DNA from: Leptospira ilyithenensis
GTDB taxonomy: Bacteria > Spirochaetota > Leptospiria > Leptospirales > Leptospiraceae
Reading direction: 5' to 3'
Assembly: GCF_004771005.1 (NCBI RefSeq)
Contig: NZ_RQHV01000042.1
Coordinates: 186,001-250,000, forward strand
DNA: 64,000 nucleotides
Part shown: piece by piece, positions 46,115-53,963 of the stretch
Numbering within the stretch: the stretch's first letter is position 1
Layout of the letters: each line of letters starts with the position of its first letter
Notes under the pieces: generated by a model
Told to the model about the DNA's origin: nothing
Databases searched by the model: none
Seen by the model: the letters and a program-made list of their open reading frames with translations, nothing else
Translations under genes and position numbers: made by a program

Positions 46115-47134
46115 TTAGTTTCCTGAATCTTTTAACCAGGAGGAAATCGTCTGGTTAAGATAGTCGGGCACTTCGGCTTGAATGAAGTGGCCAACTCCAG
46201 GAACGATTTTGATCGTGAGATGGTCGGGATTTTCCATCCATGACTTTTCCAGATCAAGAGTGCTCAGCAAAGCATGGGTCTCTTCGATTCCATGCACATG
46301 TAAGACCGGGCATTTGATCGCAGCACCATAGATTTTCCTCATGGTCGGATCAAAAAGGTTGAGCGCAAACTGAGAGAATGTATAGTTAGCTTTGTAGTAA
46401 CTCATCATAGACGGGATGGATGATCTATTGAAAGCCTCGATGTAACGGCTCTTAATCTGTGGATTTACAATCCAGTATGCCAAATCTTCCGCCGTCAGAT
46501 GATCGCCTTTGCCTTTAGCGAAGAACCGCGTGGCGTAAGCGCTGGCTCCGGTCTGCGCAATAGGATGGTTCCATGGGAGCAATTCCTTGGTAATGGCGCC
46601 CGGATGAGGAACGCTGAGAACCACAAGTCTTTGGATCAGATCTGGGTTTTGTCCCGTGAATAGCCATGACAAGGCGGCACCCCAGTCGTGGCCGATCAAG
46701 ATGACCTTGCGTCCGTTGCTCTCTGCGTTGATCACGGCGCGGATATCACCCAGAAGAACCGGAGTCTTGTAGTTCTCAATACCTTCTGGTCGATCGCTTA
46801 AATCATACCCGCGCAGATCAAGCGCGACCACCTGATAATCTTTTGAGAATGCTTGGATCTGATTTCGCCAAGAATACCAGAAGTCGGGAAATCCGTGCAC
46901 GAACACCATAAGCGGCTGCTTGTCAGATCCGATGGTGACGTAGTGGATTTTCGTTCCAGCATTGTCCGCATACTTGTGTAGAAGCTTCGGATCCTTATCG
47001 ATATCAACGGCAAGCTCGCTCAACGCAGGCGGGGTTTTGTTGTGCCAAATGGCACTGTCTGGGGTCTCCCCGGACGCAGCAGGTGTGAACATGGCGGCTC
47101 CCAAAAGCATCATCAAGCAGGTTTTTGAACTCAT
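46115..47134 (-). CDS. Exported alpha/beta hydrolase, epoxide-hydrolase/haloacid-type
   Basis: 339 aa with signal sequence MSSKTCLMMLLGAAMFTPAASG. The catalytic elbow reads LIGHDWGAALSWLF, so the nucleophile is Asp as in epoxide hydrolases and fluoroacetate dehalogenases. The motif FVHGFPDFWYSWR supplies the oxyanion region, and PGVGHFIQAEVPDYL the His. The substrate is unknown. Start ATG 47134 has GGAGAG. G+C is visibly above the flanking genes (GC-rich codons such as GCG, CTG, GGC recur), suggesting import from another lineage. It is divergent from a TetR regulator and shares its operator. Confidence 0.88.
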   Translation of the reverse strand: MSSKTCLMMLLGAAMFTPAASGETPDSAIWHNKTPPALSELAVDIDKDPKLLHKYADNAGTKIHYVTIGSDKQPLMVFVHGFPDFWYSWRNQIQAFSKDYQVVALDLRGYDLSDRPEGIENYKTPVLLGDIRAVINAESNGRKVILIGHDWGAALSWLFTGQNPDLIQRLVVLSVPHPGAITKELLPWNHPIAQTGASAYATRFFAKGKGDHLTAEDLAYWIVNPQIKSRYIEAFNRSSIPSMMSYYKANYTFSQFALNLFDPTMRKIYGAAIKCPVLHVHGIEETHALLSTLDLEKSWMENPDHLTIKIVPGVGHFIQAEVPDYLNQTISSWLKDSGN

Positions 47135-47169
47135 TTAAGCTCTCCTTCGGCATTATGGCGCTCATTTTA

Positions 47170-47204
47170 ATATGGCGATTGCCATAATATAGCAATCGCC
47201 ATAT
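47170..47204. promoter_or_regulatory. Inverted-repeat operator between hydrolase and tetR
   Basis: Perfect inverted repeat: ATATGGCGATTGC (47170-47182), 9-nt centre, GCAATCGCCATAT (47192-47204). It overlies a strong promoter for the hydrolase on the minus strand: TTGACA (47213-47208), 18-bp spacer, TATTAT (47189-47184). On the plus strand TATACT (47224-47229) could serve tetR, whose ATG (47236) sits 6 bp beyond, so tetR may be leaderless. The inferred repressor is the adjacent TetR. Confidence 0.8.
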
Positions 47205-47235
47205 AGTTGTCAAGTCAGTGTGATATACTTAAGAT

Positions 47236-47817
47236 ATGCCCCGTAAAACTGACGCCCGTGACTGGGCCATTGCCACCGCCGAGAGACTGTTTCGCATCCA
47301 AGGCTACACTGCGACTGGATTGAAACAGATCATTGAAGAAAGCGGCTCGCCTAAAGGATCGTTCTATTTTCACTTTCCGCGCGGCAAGGCTCAGCTCGCA
47401 GAAGAAGCGATTGATCAATACCTTGCTAGTCGAATTGCTGTATTACGAAATATCTCAGCCAATACAGCGGGTGATGCTCTGAATTTTGTTCATCAGATTT
47501 TCGGAGCATTCGCGGCCGAAATGGTTGCCTCTGATTTCCAGTATGGATGTTTAATGCAAAATCTGGCGAATGAGCTGCCCGCGCTCGACCCTGAGCTGAC
47601 CAAACGGATAGCGCACGGATTTGTTGATTCGACAGAGATTGTTGCGGAGCATTTTAGAGGGTGCGGTTTTACTTCCGCACGCGCATCTTCTGCCGCAGCG
47701 GCGTTAGTAGCCGCCGTCGAGGGAGCGCGAACGATCGCCCGCCTGGAACGCACGTCGGTGATATTCGAGGCGCTAGCGGATGTTAGTGTCCAGGGGTGGG
47801 CTACCCCAAAAGGGTGA
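47236..47817 (+). CDS. TetR/AcrR-family transcriptional regulator
   Basis: 193 aa. N-terminal HTH is clear: ATAERLFRIQGYTATGLKQIIEESGSPKGSFYFHFPRGKAQLAEEAID (about 10-60). The C-terminal ligand domain (about 75-190) carries YGCLMQNLANELPALDPELTKRIAHGF, like the ligand-binding TetR C-terminal (LfrR/YxaF) class. Its genomic position, divergent from the hydrolase across one operator, indicates it represses that gene. GC-richer than neighbours. Confidence 0.9.
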   Translation: MPRKTDARDWAIATAERLFRIQGYTATGLKQIIEESGSPKGSFYFHFPRGKAQLAEEAIDQYLASRIAVLRNISANTAGDALNFVHQIFGAFAAEMVASDFQYGCLMQNLANELPALDPELTKRIAHGFVDSTEIVAEHFRGCGFTSARASSAAAALVAAVEGARTIARLERTSVIFEALADVSVQGWATPKG

Positions 47818-47881
47818 TCCAGGATCAGTGTTAGCGAAGGTCGTAAATCTAATTTAACAAATGTAATGTGTTGGTATAAGA

Positions 47882-47930
47882 ACTCTTCCAGGTAATCTTT
47901 TGTGGAGATGTGTTTTGCGAAAAGCGTCCA
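47882..47930 (+). repeat. 49-bp direct repeat, right copy
   Basis: Matches 45917-45965 at 41 of 49 positions without gaps, same orientation. Ends in the identical TGCGAAAAGCGTCCA segment. Located about 65 bp after the tetR stop. Confidence 0.75.
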
Positions 47931-47961
47931 ATAGAAACCTGGTTGTTATTGTACACTAACC

Positions 47962-48006
47962 AAGAGAGATGTTTCTCGCGGTGGCGAGGCCAAGGACGGC
48001 CGAAGC
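47962..48006 (-). repeat. Dispersed repeat, inverted copy of 45721-45766
   Basis: On the minus strand it begins GCTTCGGCCGTCCTTGGCCT and shares CGCCACCGCGAGAA with the left copy. The inverted orientation differs from the direct 49-bp repeats nearby, so more than one event built this region. Confidence 0.7.
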
Positions 48007-48060
48007 TTACGAGTCGTGACAGGAGGTCACGCGAGTAAGAGCTTTGAAACATCGAACGTA

Positions 48061-48078
48061 TGGAGACGCCGGGAGTCG
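48061..48078 (+). repeat. 18-bp duplicate of the tmRNA 3' end, possible att remnant
   Basis: TGGAGACGCCGGGAGTCG is identical to 48273-48290, the last 18 nt of ssrA including the discriminator base, in direct orientation and 212 bp away. Neither flank continues the match (A/T at the left, G/A at the right). A short exact copy of an RNA gene's 3' end is the usual result of site-specific integration at ssrA. Confidence 0.6.
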
Positions 48079-48272
48079 GTCTCCGTGGTTCTCCCTTCCG
48101 GGTCGAACACACTCCGACCCGTCCCGCTTCATGCCCTCGCACATCGTGTGCTCGGGAGATGCAGCTCCACGCTCCCTATGGGTCGCTACTGCATCTTACA
48201 TTCGCGGTCGTTCGACTCCCAGCGGGAATCTTTTTGAGCGCTAGTGTCATTTGTATTATAGAAAAAATTTCT

Positions 48273-48621
48273 TGGAGACGCCGGGAGTCGAACCCGGGTC
48301 CTATCGCCCTCAAATGCAGCTTCTACACGTTTAGATTGCATATAAAATTCGGACGGCCTTGCCCTGCAATCGGGGGAATCCTTCCTATCCAGCTTAAAGT
48401 TCTACCGCGGTCGAAGCCGAAAACAACTTGCGATAGTCTTCTGAGAGGTGTCGGTTTCTTGGCCACCAGAAGAAACAGCCAATGAAACCGTAGAGCTTAA
48501 ATTAAGCTGCTAGAGCAAATTCGTTATTTGCAGTTATTGTTTTGAAGGTTATTAAGCAGGACCCTCACCTCTACGTGCCACTGAACCCAAGCCAACAACA
48601 GTCGAAACCAATGTCGTCCCC
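48273..48621 (-). ncRNA. ssrA: tmRNA
   Basis: One-piece transfer-messenger RNA of about 349 nt. The 5' end GGGGACG (48621) pairs with CGTCTCC at the 3' end (discriminator A 48273, CCA not encoded). The tRNA-like T-arm ACCCGGGTTCGACTCCCGG is present at the 3' end. Between them, the resume codon GCA (48531) begins a tag ORF reading ANNEFALAA and ending TAA (48502-48504). Tag ALAA endings target proteins for proteolysis. The tag resembles what I recall for Leptospira. The minus-strand DNA right after the 3' end is T-rich (AAATTTTTTC), which may aid termination. SmpB is not in this window. Confidence 0.95.
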
Positions 48622-48715
48622 GTTCTATATTTAATAGACGGTATAAGCTGGAAAGGTTCAATGAAAAAAAGAATTGAATCCAAAAAGAATTCAATCTCCA
48701 ATGAATTAGGTAATT

Positions 48716-49849
48716 ATGTCTCATTATCTTCGTGGTATTTTACTCCTATTATCCCTTTTTTTGCTCTTACATTGCCAAGGTTCCGAGGTTCCGAGCGATG
48801 ATTTGGTAACTCGCTCTCTTTATGGAGAAAACACGGAACAAGTCGTTAGGGTGATTGGTGCCAAAGTCATCAATTTGGATGAAAATCCCGATTTGGAAGC
48901 AATCGTTCTTTCCCAGTCCGGGCAAACCGAAGCGATTTCCGCTTATAAAAAGGAAGGAAGGACTTGGAAATTTCTCTGGAAACAGGAATTTAATCAGCTA
49001 ACGCTCGGTAGCTTTTATTATGATTTGAAAAAACTTTCCTGGGAATCGGGGACGATTCCCGGCAGAGAGAAAAAAATTCTGGAAGGAGATTGTATTCGCC
49101 GGGTAGTTTTGGCGGAACTTGCGGGCGATTCGTTTAACTCCGTTTTTGTGGAAGTTTTATCGGAAGAACCTCCTATGGGACTTTTTTCGATTCCTTTCGG
49201 ATACAGAAAAGGAGTTAAGATCCTGGACGGTTTGCAATTGAAAGAACACGAGGAATTGGTTCGCACCAAAAGACTTGAATTTGAATACTCTCCCAAAGAA
49301 AAATCCGTTCGTATTTTTCCAACTAATCCGAATTATTCGCAGGAATTTATATTCAACGGTTGGGAAATGATTCCCAATCTGCCCATGCAACCGGTTCCTT
49401 CGTTTGTATCACTCGAAGTAGAGCCGAAATTGGAAATTGGTAAAGAGTCGAAAGTCACTTTGCAATTGAAAAACAGGGGAAATTATACTACAGTTACTTA
49501 TCTTTCTCTTTCTTTTCCGGGAGATGCTCGGATTCGTTTGGACGAAAATACAAAGGGACTTCGTTTTTACAACAAGGGTGCTACGGTATATAATATAGTG
49601 CAGAACAAACAGATTTCATCCACACAATTGTTATTGGAGGCGACCAAAGAAGGTTGGGGATCCAATTATAAATACGGAATCAGTTTTTATTATACCCCTA
49701 TGACAAAAGAAAATCAGAGATTTTTATTTCGTTCCTCTTTCAAGTTTTATAAGGAGATTGTTTCCATACCAAATCGATTTTCCATCAATAAAACGGAAAT
49801 CGATCAACAAGGATTTCATACATATCCAATGTTAATGGATGTTAAATGA
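48716..49849 (+). CDS. Putative lipoprotein, first gene of the MotB-like operon
   Basis: 377 aa. Signal ends LFLLLHCQGSE, so the acylated Cys is about 20. The next region (about 30-180) has VRVIGAKVINLDENPDLEAIVLSQ, an integrin-like/FG-GAP-like pattern (D-x-N-x-D repeat) seen in envelope proteins; later parts are beta-rich. No enzyme motif. AGGTAATT precedes ATG 48716. It starts a tightly packed operon of five genes (48716-52642) and overlaps the next by 4 bp. Confidence 0.7.
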   Translation: MSHYLRGILLLLSLFLLLHCQGSEVPSDDLVTRSLYGENTEQVVRVIGAKVINLDENPDLEAIVLSQSGQTEAISAYKKEGRTWKFLWKQEFNQLTLGSFYYDLKKLSWESGTIPGREKKILEGDCIRRVVLAELAGDSFNSVFVEVLSEEPPMGLFSIPFGYRKGVKILDGLQLKEHEELVRTKRLEFEYSPKEKSVRIFPTNPNYSQEFIFNGWEMIPNLPMQPVPSFVSLEVEPKLEIGKESKVTLQLKNRGNYTTVTYLSLSFPGDARIRLDENTKGLRFYNKGATVYNIVQNKQISSTQLLLEATKEGWGSNYKYGISFYYTPMTKENQRFLFRSSFKFYKEIVSIPNRFSINKTEIDQQGFHTYPMLMDVK

Positions 49850-50493
49850 AAGAAAACATGTCTTTTGAATTGAAAGCCGCCCGCGAAGAAGTTGTAAGAG
49901 CACAGGTCGAACGGTTTCAGAATTTTTATTCTTCTTATTTCAATAGAAAGGAGACCATTGCAATGGCAAAGTTTTTTTTCGAAACGGTATATAATTTGGA
50001 AGGAAAGGAAGAATGGGAAACTTTGGCGTTCAATACATATGCAAAAGTAAAACATATGATGAAAGAAGGAACCAGGGAAAGTGTAGAACGTCTTATCGAA
50101 CTCAATACAATCACTGATGAGCTGGATATAAAACTCGGAAAATTGCTTTTGGAGCATGGCTGGAAAACCGGAACCAAAATCACCGAAGAAGAATATTTCG
50201 AAAGATTCCGGGAATTGGGAGAATCTCAAAGTCGTAAAAAACAATTGGAAGTGGTTTTGTTCAATTTGAGAAAATTTTACGATCTTGCTCACAGACCTAT
50301 CAACTCCTATATCATGAAGCCGGCTGCTGTCATGGCACGTATGTTAGGTGTCTATCCTTTATTTAAAAAAGTGGAACAAGGATATTACGGTACACTTCCC
50401 GTTTCACAGGAAATTTTTAATTCGTTTTTTGATGAAGTGGAAAAAAGAGAATGGGAGTTTTTGTTCCGGGCATTTCCGGAACTTGAAAAATAG
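49846..50493 (+). CDS. Hypothetical helical protein (FFLEEY-like)
   Basis: 215 aa, cytoplasmic-looking, no signal or membrane segments, mostly helical with many Glu/Lys. The stretch AMAKFFFETVYNLEGKEEWETL is reminiscent of the FFLEEY-motif proteins I recall in Leptospira, but I cannot verify this. It sits between the lipoprotein gene (4-bp overlap) and the MotB-like gene (no gap), so it is part of that operon. Function unknown. Confidence 0.6.
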   Translation: MKENMSFELKAAREEVVRAQVERFQNFYSSYFNRKETIAMAKFFFETVYNLEGKEEWETLAFNTYAKVKHMMKEGTRESVERLIELNTITDELDIKLGKLLLEHGWKTGTKITEEEYFERFRELGESQSRKKQLEVVLFNLRKFYDLAHRPINSYIMKPAAVMARMLGVYPLFKKVEQGYYGTLPVSQEIFNSFFDEVEKREWEFLFRAFPELEK

Positions 50494-51228
50494 ATGAGAC
50501 GGTCCAGGTTCAGAAAGTCGAGTGTAGAGGAAGAGGAAACATCACATAACCAGGAAAGATGGCTCTTGACCTATGCGGATATGATTACGTTACTTCTCGG
50601 ACTTTTTATCATACTCTATGCAATCAGTAAAGTAGACTCCAAAAAATTATCCGAAGTGGCGACCGATATCAAAAGAGGTTTCGGATTGAATGCCTCCGCT
50701 ATGGGTTTGATCGTTGAAGGCGGTTCGAGGATTTTGCAGGAAGATCTGATGGAACCGAAGTCGCAAGTTTACCGACTGTGGGAAAAGGTTGGATTCGCTT
50801 TGCGTTCCTTAAAGGAAAAAGCGAAATTGAAATTGGGGCTTGCGGAAACGGAAGAACTAAAATTAACTTTTTTGACATCGGATCTTTCTTCAGGTGTCAC
50901 ATTAGAGGAAGACCCTGATTTGGAGTTTGCATTCAAACAATTAGCGGAACTTTCGAAAGGATTGGATATAGATGTAGTCGTTCGGGTGCAGATACCGTAT
51001 GAAGCGACAATCGACAAATCCAAATTTCAGAACTCCTGGGACTATCACTCTCACAGGGCTTCCATCATTGCCGAAAAACTAGTAACTGATTATGGAATTC
51101 CAAAAGAACAAGTGTCTGTACAAGGTTATGCGACATTTCAGAAATCTGCAGACAGTGATACACCTGAAAAAAAAGCGAAAGAAGAAAGAATCGAAGTGAT
51201 TATAAGAAAAAAGGAACAGGCTCCATGA
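50494..51228 (+). CDS. MotB/OmpA-family protein
   Basis: 244 aa. The N-terminal membrane segment ERWLLTYADMITLLLGLFII (about 21-40) carries Asp29, matching the proton-binding Asp of MotB. A short plug-like region precedes an OmpA-like C-terminus (about 145-240) with SHRASIIAEKLVTDYGIPKEQVSVQGYATFQ. Flagellar MotB couples to MotA in the stator. No MotA-like gene is adjacent. It may be a stator component or an envelope protein that reuses the module. It overlaps the next lipoprotein by 4 bp. Confidence 0.85.
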   Translation: MRRSRFRKSSVEEEETSHNQERWLLTYADMITLLLGLFIILYAISKVDSKKLSEVATDIKRGFGLNASAMGLIVEGGSRILQEDLMEPKSQVYRLWEKVGFALRSLKEKAKLKLGLAETEELKLTFLTSDLSSGVTLEEDPDLEFAFKQLAELSKGLDIDVVVRVQIPYEATIDKSKFQNSWDYHSHRASIIAEKLVTDYGIPKEQVSVQGYATFQKSADSDTPEKKAKEERIEVIIRKKEQAP

Positions 51229-51647
51229 AGATCTCAAAATTTTTTAAACATTTCCCCCTTTATATATTGATTATAAGTTTTTGTTTCTTTCTTAGTTCTT
51301 GCAAAAAAAACAAGGGAATCGATTCGAACGAATGGAAGGAAGAATCTTTAAAAATCACCGCATTCCTTTGTGAAAAATATAGAAAATGTTCCGATTCCGA
51401 TTGGAAATCCGTTCCTGACAAACTTAAAGATTTTACAAAGTCGAGATTGGATGAAACCAATTGCCAAAGAACATTTCGGGACAGTAACGCTTATAAGTTG
51501 ATTGGTGAAAATCCTGAAAATATAAAACTCTTATATAGGGAATGTTCTAAAAAAATTCTTTCCGCATCCTGTGAAGAATTGAAACAGGATAAGATAAGTT
51601 CCTTATCGGAATGTGATCGTTTCAAAAAAATTCAGTCTGGCAACTAA
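51225..51647 (+). CDS. Small cysteine-containing lipoprotein
   Basis: 140 aa. Signal peptide with a lipobox ending FFLSSCKKN (Cys about 26). The mature part has five to six cysteines (LCEKYRKCSD, ETNCQRTF, YRECSKK, SASCEELKQ, LSECDR), suggesting disulphides in the periplasm or at the surface. I do not recognise a named family with confidence. ATGA overlap with the MotB-like gene. Confidence 0.75.
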   Translation: MKISKFFKHFPLYILIISFCFFLSSCKKNKGIDSNEWKEESLKITAFLCEKYRKCSDSDWKSVPDKLKDFTKSRLDETNCQRTFRDSNAYKLIGENPENIKLLYRECSKKILSASCEELKQDKISSLSECDRFKKIQSGN

Positions 51648-51652
51648 CAAAT

Positions 51653-52642
51653 ATGCTTCGAGGACTGCGCAGATTAAACCGTTACGAAAAACGCATCTTG
51701 GATATTGTTAAGATCGGCGGCAAACTAGTTCGTTTGCAGCAGTTTGGATTTTCCAGAAAATCGGAAGAAGGATTTCGATTTCCCATTCATGCATTGGAGA
51801 TAGGAACTGAAAAAGCCATTAGGCAAAGACCGGTCGGAATTGTAGCTGGTGTACATGGATTGGAAACAGTCGGGATTCGCATATTGCTCGATTTTTTGGA
51901 ATATATCTTACACAAAAAAAGTGATGGCTATATGGAAGAGCTGGCGAAAGGAAAAGTCGGACTCGTAGTCATTCCCATTGTAAATCCTGGTGGAGTTGCT
52001 AAAAAATTCAGATCCAATCCTGCCGGAGTGGATTTGATGCGGAACTCCGGTGTAGAAGCCGAGTCCGCACCAATTCTGTTTGGTGGTCAGAAATGGACTT
52101 CAAAACTTCCTTATTTCCGTGGCAATTCTCTCGAGCCGGAATCAAGAGCATTGTATCGTTTCATCCACCAATATTTTTATCCTGTAAAAAATGCAATTAT
52201 GCCCGTACTGGATCTACATTCGGGATTTGGTACGATTGATCATGTTTGGTGGCCGTATGCCGGTACAAAAACTCCCTGCATCGACACTCCGATTTATGAA
52301 AGAATGGCAGAGTTTTTAGCGAAGGGGAAAAAACATACACGTTTTAAGTTTGGACCGCAAAGCGAGACTTATACGACGCATGGCGATCTTTGGGATTTGT
52401 TCTATGACCATTATATAGAAAAAGTTCTACCTGCCAGTCCGAAATCCAATTCCCGTTTTTTGCCTCTTACTTTGGAAGTGGGAACTTGGTCCGATATCAA
52501 AGACAACCCTTCGAAATTATTTAGGAAACGAGGAATCTTCAATCCCGCTAAAGAAAACAAATTCGAAACGATTACGACTTACAGGGATTTTTTAAGAGAT
52601 TTTGTATTACTTGGACAATCCGATTTGAAGGACTGGACTTAA
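51653..52642 (+). CDS. M14-type zinc carboxypeptidase/aspartoacylase-like protein
   Basis: 329 aa. The zinc-binding pair is HGLE (His68, Glu71) in GIVAGVHGLETVGIRI, with a further His in LDLHSGFGTIDH (about 187). The region VIPIVNPGGVAKKFRSNPAGVDLMRN is typical of M14/DUF2817 hydrolases. The catalytic Glu is expected near TLEVGTWS. Could be a peptidase or amidohydrolase acting on peptides or cell-wall fragments. No signal peptide is seen. Last gene of the operon, 6 bp after the lipoprotein. Confidence 0.78.
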   Translation: MLRGLRRLNRYEKRILDIVKIGGKLVRLQQFGFSRKSEEGFRFPIHALEIGTEKAIRQRPVGIVAGVHGLETVGIRILLDFLEYILHKKSDGYMEELAKGKVGLVVIPIVNPGGVAKKFRSNPAGVDLMRNSGVEAESAPILFGGQKWTSKLPYFRGNSLEPESRALYRFIHQYFYPVKNAIMPVLDLHSGFGTIDHVWWPYAGTKTPCIDTPIYERMAEFLAKGKKHTRFKFGPQSETYTTHGDLWDLFYDHYIEKVLPASPKSNSRFLPLTLEVGTWSDIKDNPSKLFRKRGIFNPAKENKFETITTYRDFLRDFVLLGQSDLKDWT

Positions 52643-52654
52643 TCGATTCTTTAT

Positions 52655-53260
52655 CTAAAAATCAATAATCGTTCTGAATGTTAAATTGATTCTGGGCTGG
52701 AGGATCTTTTTTGATTTCGGTAGAGAATGATACCAATTGGTTTGAGTGCTTCCCTTCATCACAAGTAGGCTTCCGCTTTCAAGATAAATCGACAAAGATT
52801 CCTTCGTATTCTTGTGTTTGAATGAAAATTTCCGTTCCGCTCCCAAACTGAGGGAAACAATCACAGTATTGAGACCCAGTGATTTTTCATCATCACTATG
52901 CCAGGACATACTTTCCTCTCCGTCATGGTATAAATTCAACAAACAGGAATTGAATTTTGTTTCTGAAATATCTTCCACTATCTGCCTGAGTTCCAAAAGT
53001 TCTTTCGTCCAACGGAGCGCTTGTTTGGTGGTACCGGAATAGGTATATTGATAATCCAAATCTCCATACCAGGCAGCTTTTCTTTTTGTAATGAGATGTT
53101 TTCCGAAAATAACCGCTTCATCGTTTTTCCATTCTATGGTTTTGAGTAGCTTGTCAAAATAGCCATTTGCCTGATCCGAATCCAAAACCTTTCCATAATA
53201 ATGGACGATGCCTTCATAAGGTAATAAATTCGTAATGGTTTCCGATGGAAAAAGATTCAT
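52655..53260 (-). CDS. AlkB-like 2-oxoglutarate/Fe(II) dioxygenase
   Basis: 201 aa. Iron ligands: WHSDDEKSLG (His121, Asp123) and TNWYHSLP (His178); 2-oxoglutarate arginine around Arg190/Arg196 in LQPRINLTFR. Substrate recognition region SLSLGAERKFSFKHK matches AlkB homologues that repair alkylated DNA bases or RNA. No signal peptide. It converges with the M14 gene, and sits near an Ada-like gene and another dioxygenase on the same strand. Confidence 0.87.
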   Translation of the reverse strand: MNLFPSETITNLLPYEGIVHYYGKVLDSDQANGYFDKLLKTIEWKNDEAVIFGKHLITKRKAAWYGDLDYQYTYSGTTKQALRWTKELLELRQIVEDISETKFNSCLLNLYHDGEESMSWHSDDEKSLGLNTVIVSLSLGAERKFSFKHKNTKESLSIYLESGSLLVMKGSTQTNWYHSLPKSKKILQPRINLTFRTIIDF

Positions 53261-53276
53261 GATTTTGTTTTGGATA

Positions 53277-53915
53277 TTACTTGGGAGATTCGCTTGTCAA
53301 TTTATGCCATAGGTCAGCGCCAAAATTGCGAAAGCTCGCAGGTCCGTCTCCGAAAGCTTTATCAAAAATAAAATCACCCCCATCCCAATCCGTTTCAGAA
53401 ACTTTAACACGTGTTCTTCCTCTCATTGCGAATTTTTTCCCGGATTCGTACATAATTACCTTCATGGTCGAAGGACTTACATCACCACGACAAGAAGTCA
53501 CATAGGTAAGCCAAACCTCACTGATCTGGTCTTTGTTGAGATCCGTTACGATGAATTCGTCTTTTAGAAAATTTGCTTCCAAATCTACCGGACAGTCTTT
53601 TATAAAATCATATATCTTCCAGGTTTGTTGAAACGATCCTTTTGTTCCGAGGTAATGGAATGCGAAAAGTTCCGCGTCTCTTGCGGATTCATCCATGCCT
53701 TTGGGAGAAGGGACCACACCTGTTTCTGTTAACAGAAGGAGATGTTCTCCTTGGGAATCTTTCCAATTTCTGGCTTCTATCAATTTGCCGGAATAGGTGA
53801 TGTTTTTTGGCAATTGATTTGCAGCTACTTTAGTCGTTAACAGAATCCCTTCGGAATGGATTGAAAATCCTAAAATCAAAATCGCTAATAAAGAAAGTAT
53901 CTCTCTTTTTTTCAT
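53277..53915 (-). CDS. Exported hypothetical protein
   Basis: 212 aa. Signal peptide MKKREILSLLAILILGFSIHSEG. The mature part includes the Asp-rich DLNKDQISEVWLTYVTSCRGDVSPSTMKVIMYE, reminiscent of the M949_RS01915-type proteins whose name ties them to surface polysaccharide, but that assignment is from memory and weak. It sits 17 bp upstream of the AlkB-like gene on the same strand, so they may be co-transcribed. Confidence 0.6.
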   Translation of the reverse strand: MKKREILSLLAILILGFSIHSEGILLTTKVAANQLPKNITYSGKLIEARNWKDSQGEHLLLLTETGVVPSPKGMDESARDAELFAFHYLGTKGSFQQTWKIYDFIKDCPVDLEANFLKDEFIVTDLNKDQISEVWLTYVTSCRGDVSPSTMKVIMYESGKKFAMRGRTRVKVSETDWDGGDFIFDKAFGDGPASFRNFGADLWHKLTSESPK

Positions 53916-53963
53916 GAATAAAATCCTTGTTTTGAATTGTAATTTTTTAATGTTTAATATTTG

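Larger units (their letters stand above)
47818..48272. other. Intergenic repeat mosaic between tetR and tmRNA
   Basis: About 455 bp without a believable gene. It contains the right copy of the 49-bp repeat (47882-47930), an inverted copy of a GC-rich block (47962-48006), a short GTGAC...GTCAC hairpin (48016-48030) and a GC-rich stretch (48060-48240) including the 18-bp tmRNA 3'-end duplicate. Overlapping plus-strand frames here (48016-48485) appear as coding-length ORFs, but one of them runs straight through tmRNA antisense and I regard them as accidental. Stretches like this recur as spurious hypothetical proteins in Leptospira annotation, from memory. Confidence 0.6.

Noticed and set aside
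48260..48300. A tRNA-like T-arm suggesting a separate tRNA gene
   Set aside because: It is the 3' end of tmRNA; the acceptor partner is at 48615-48621 and the tag ORF lies between.
48016..48485. Plus-strand ORFs of 66-141 codons between tetR and tmRNA
   Set aside because: They overlap one another in three frames, read through repeats and run antisense through tmRNA. No start signal or protein-like content. Treated as repeat-derived.
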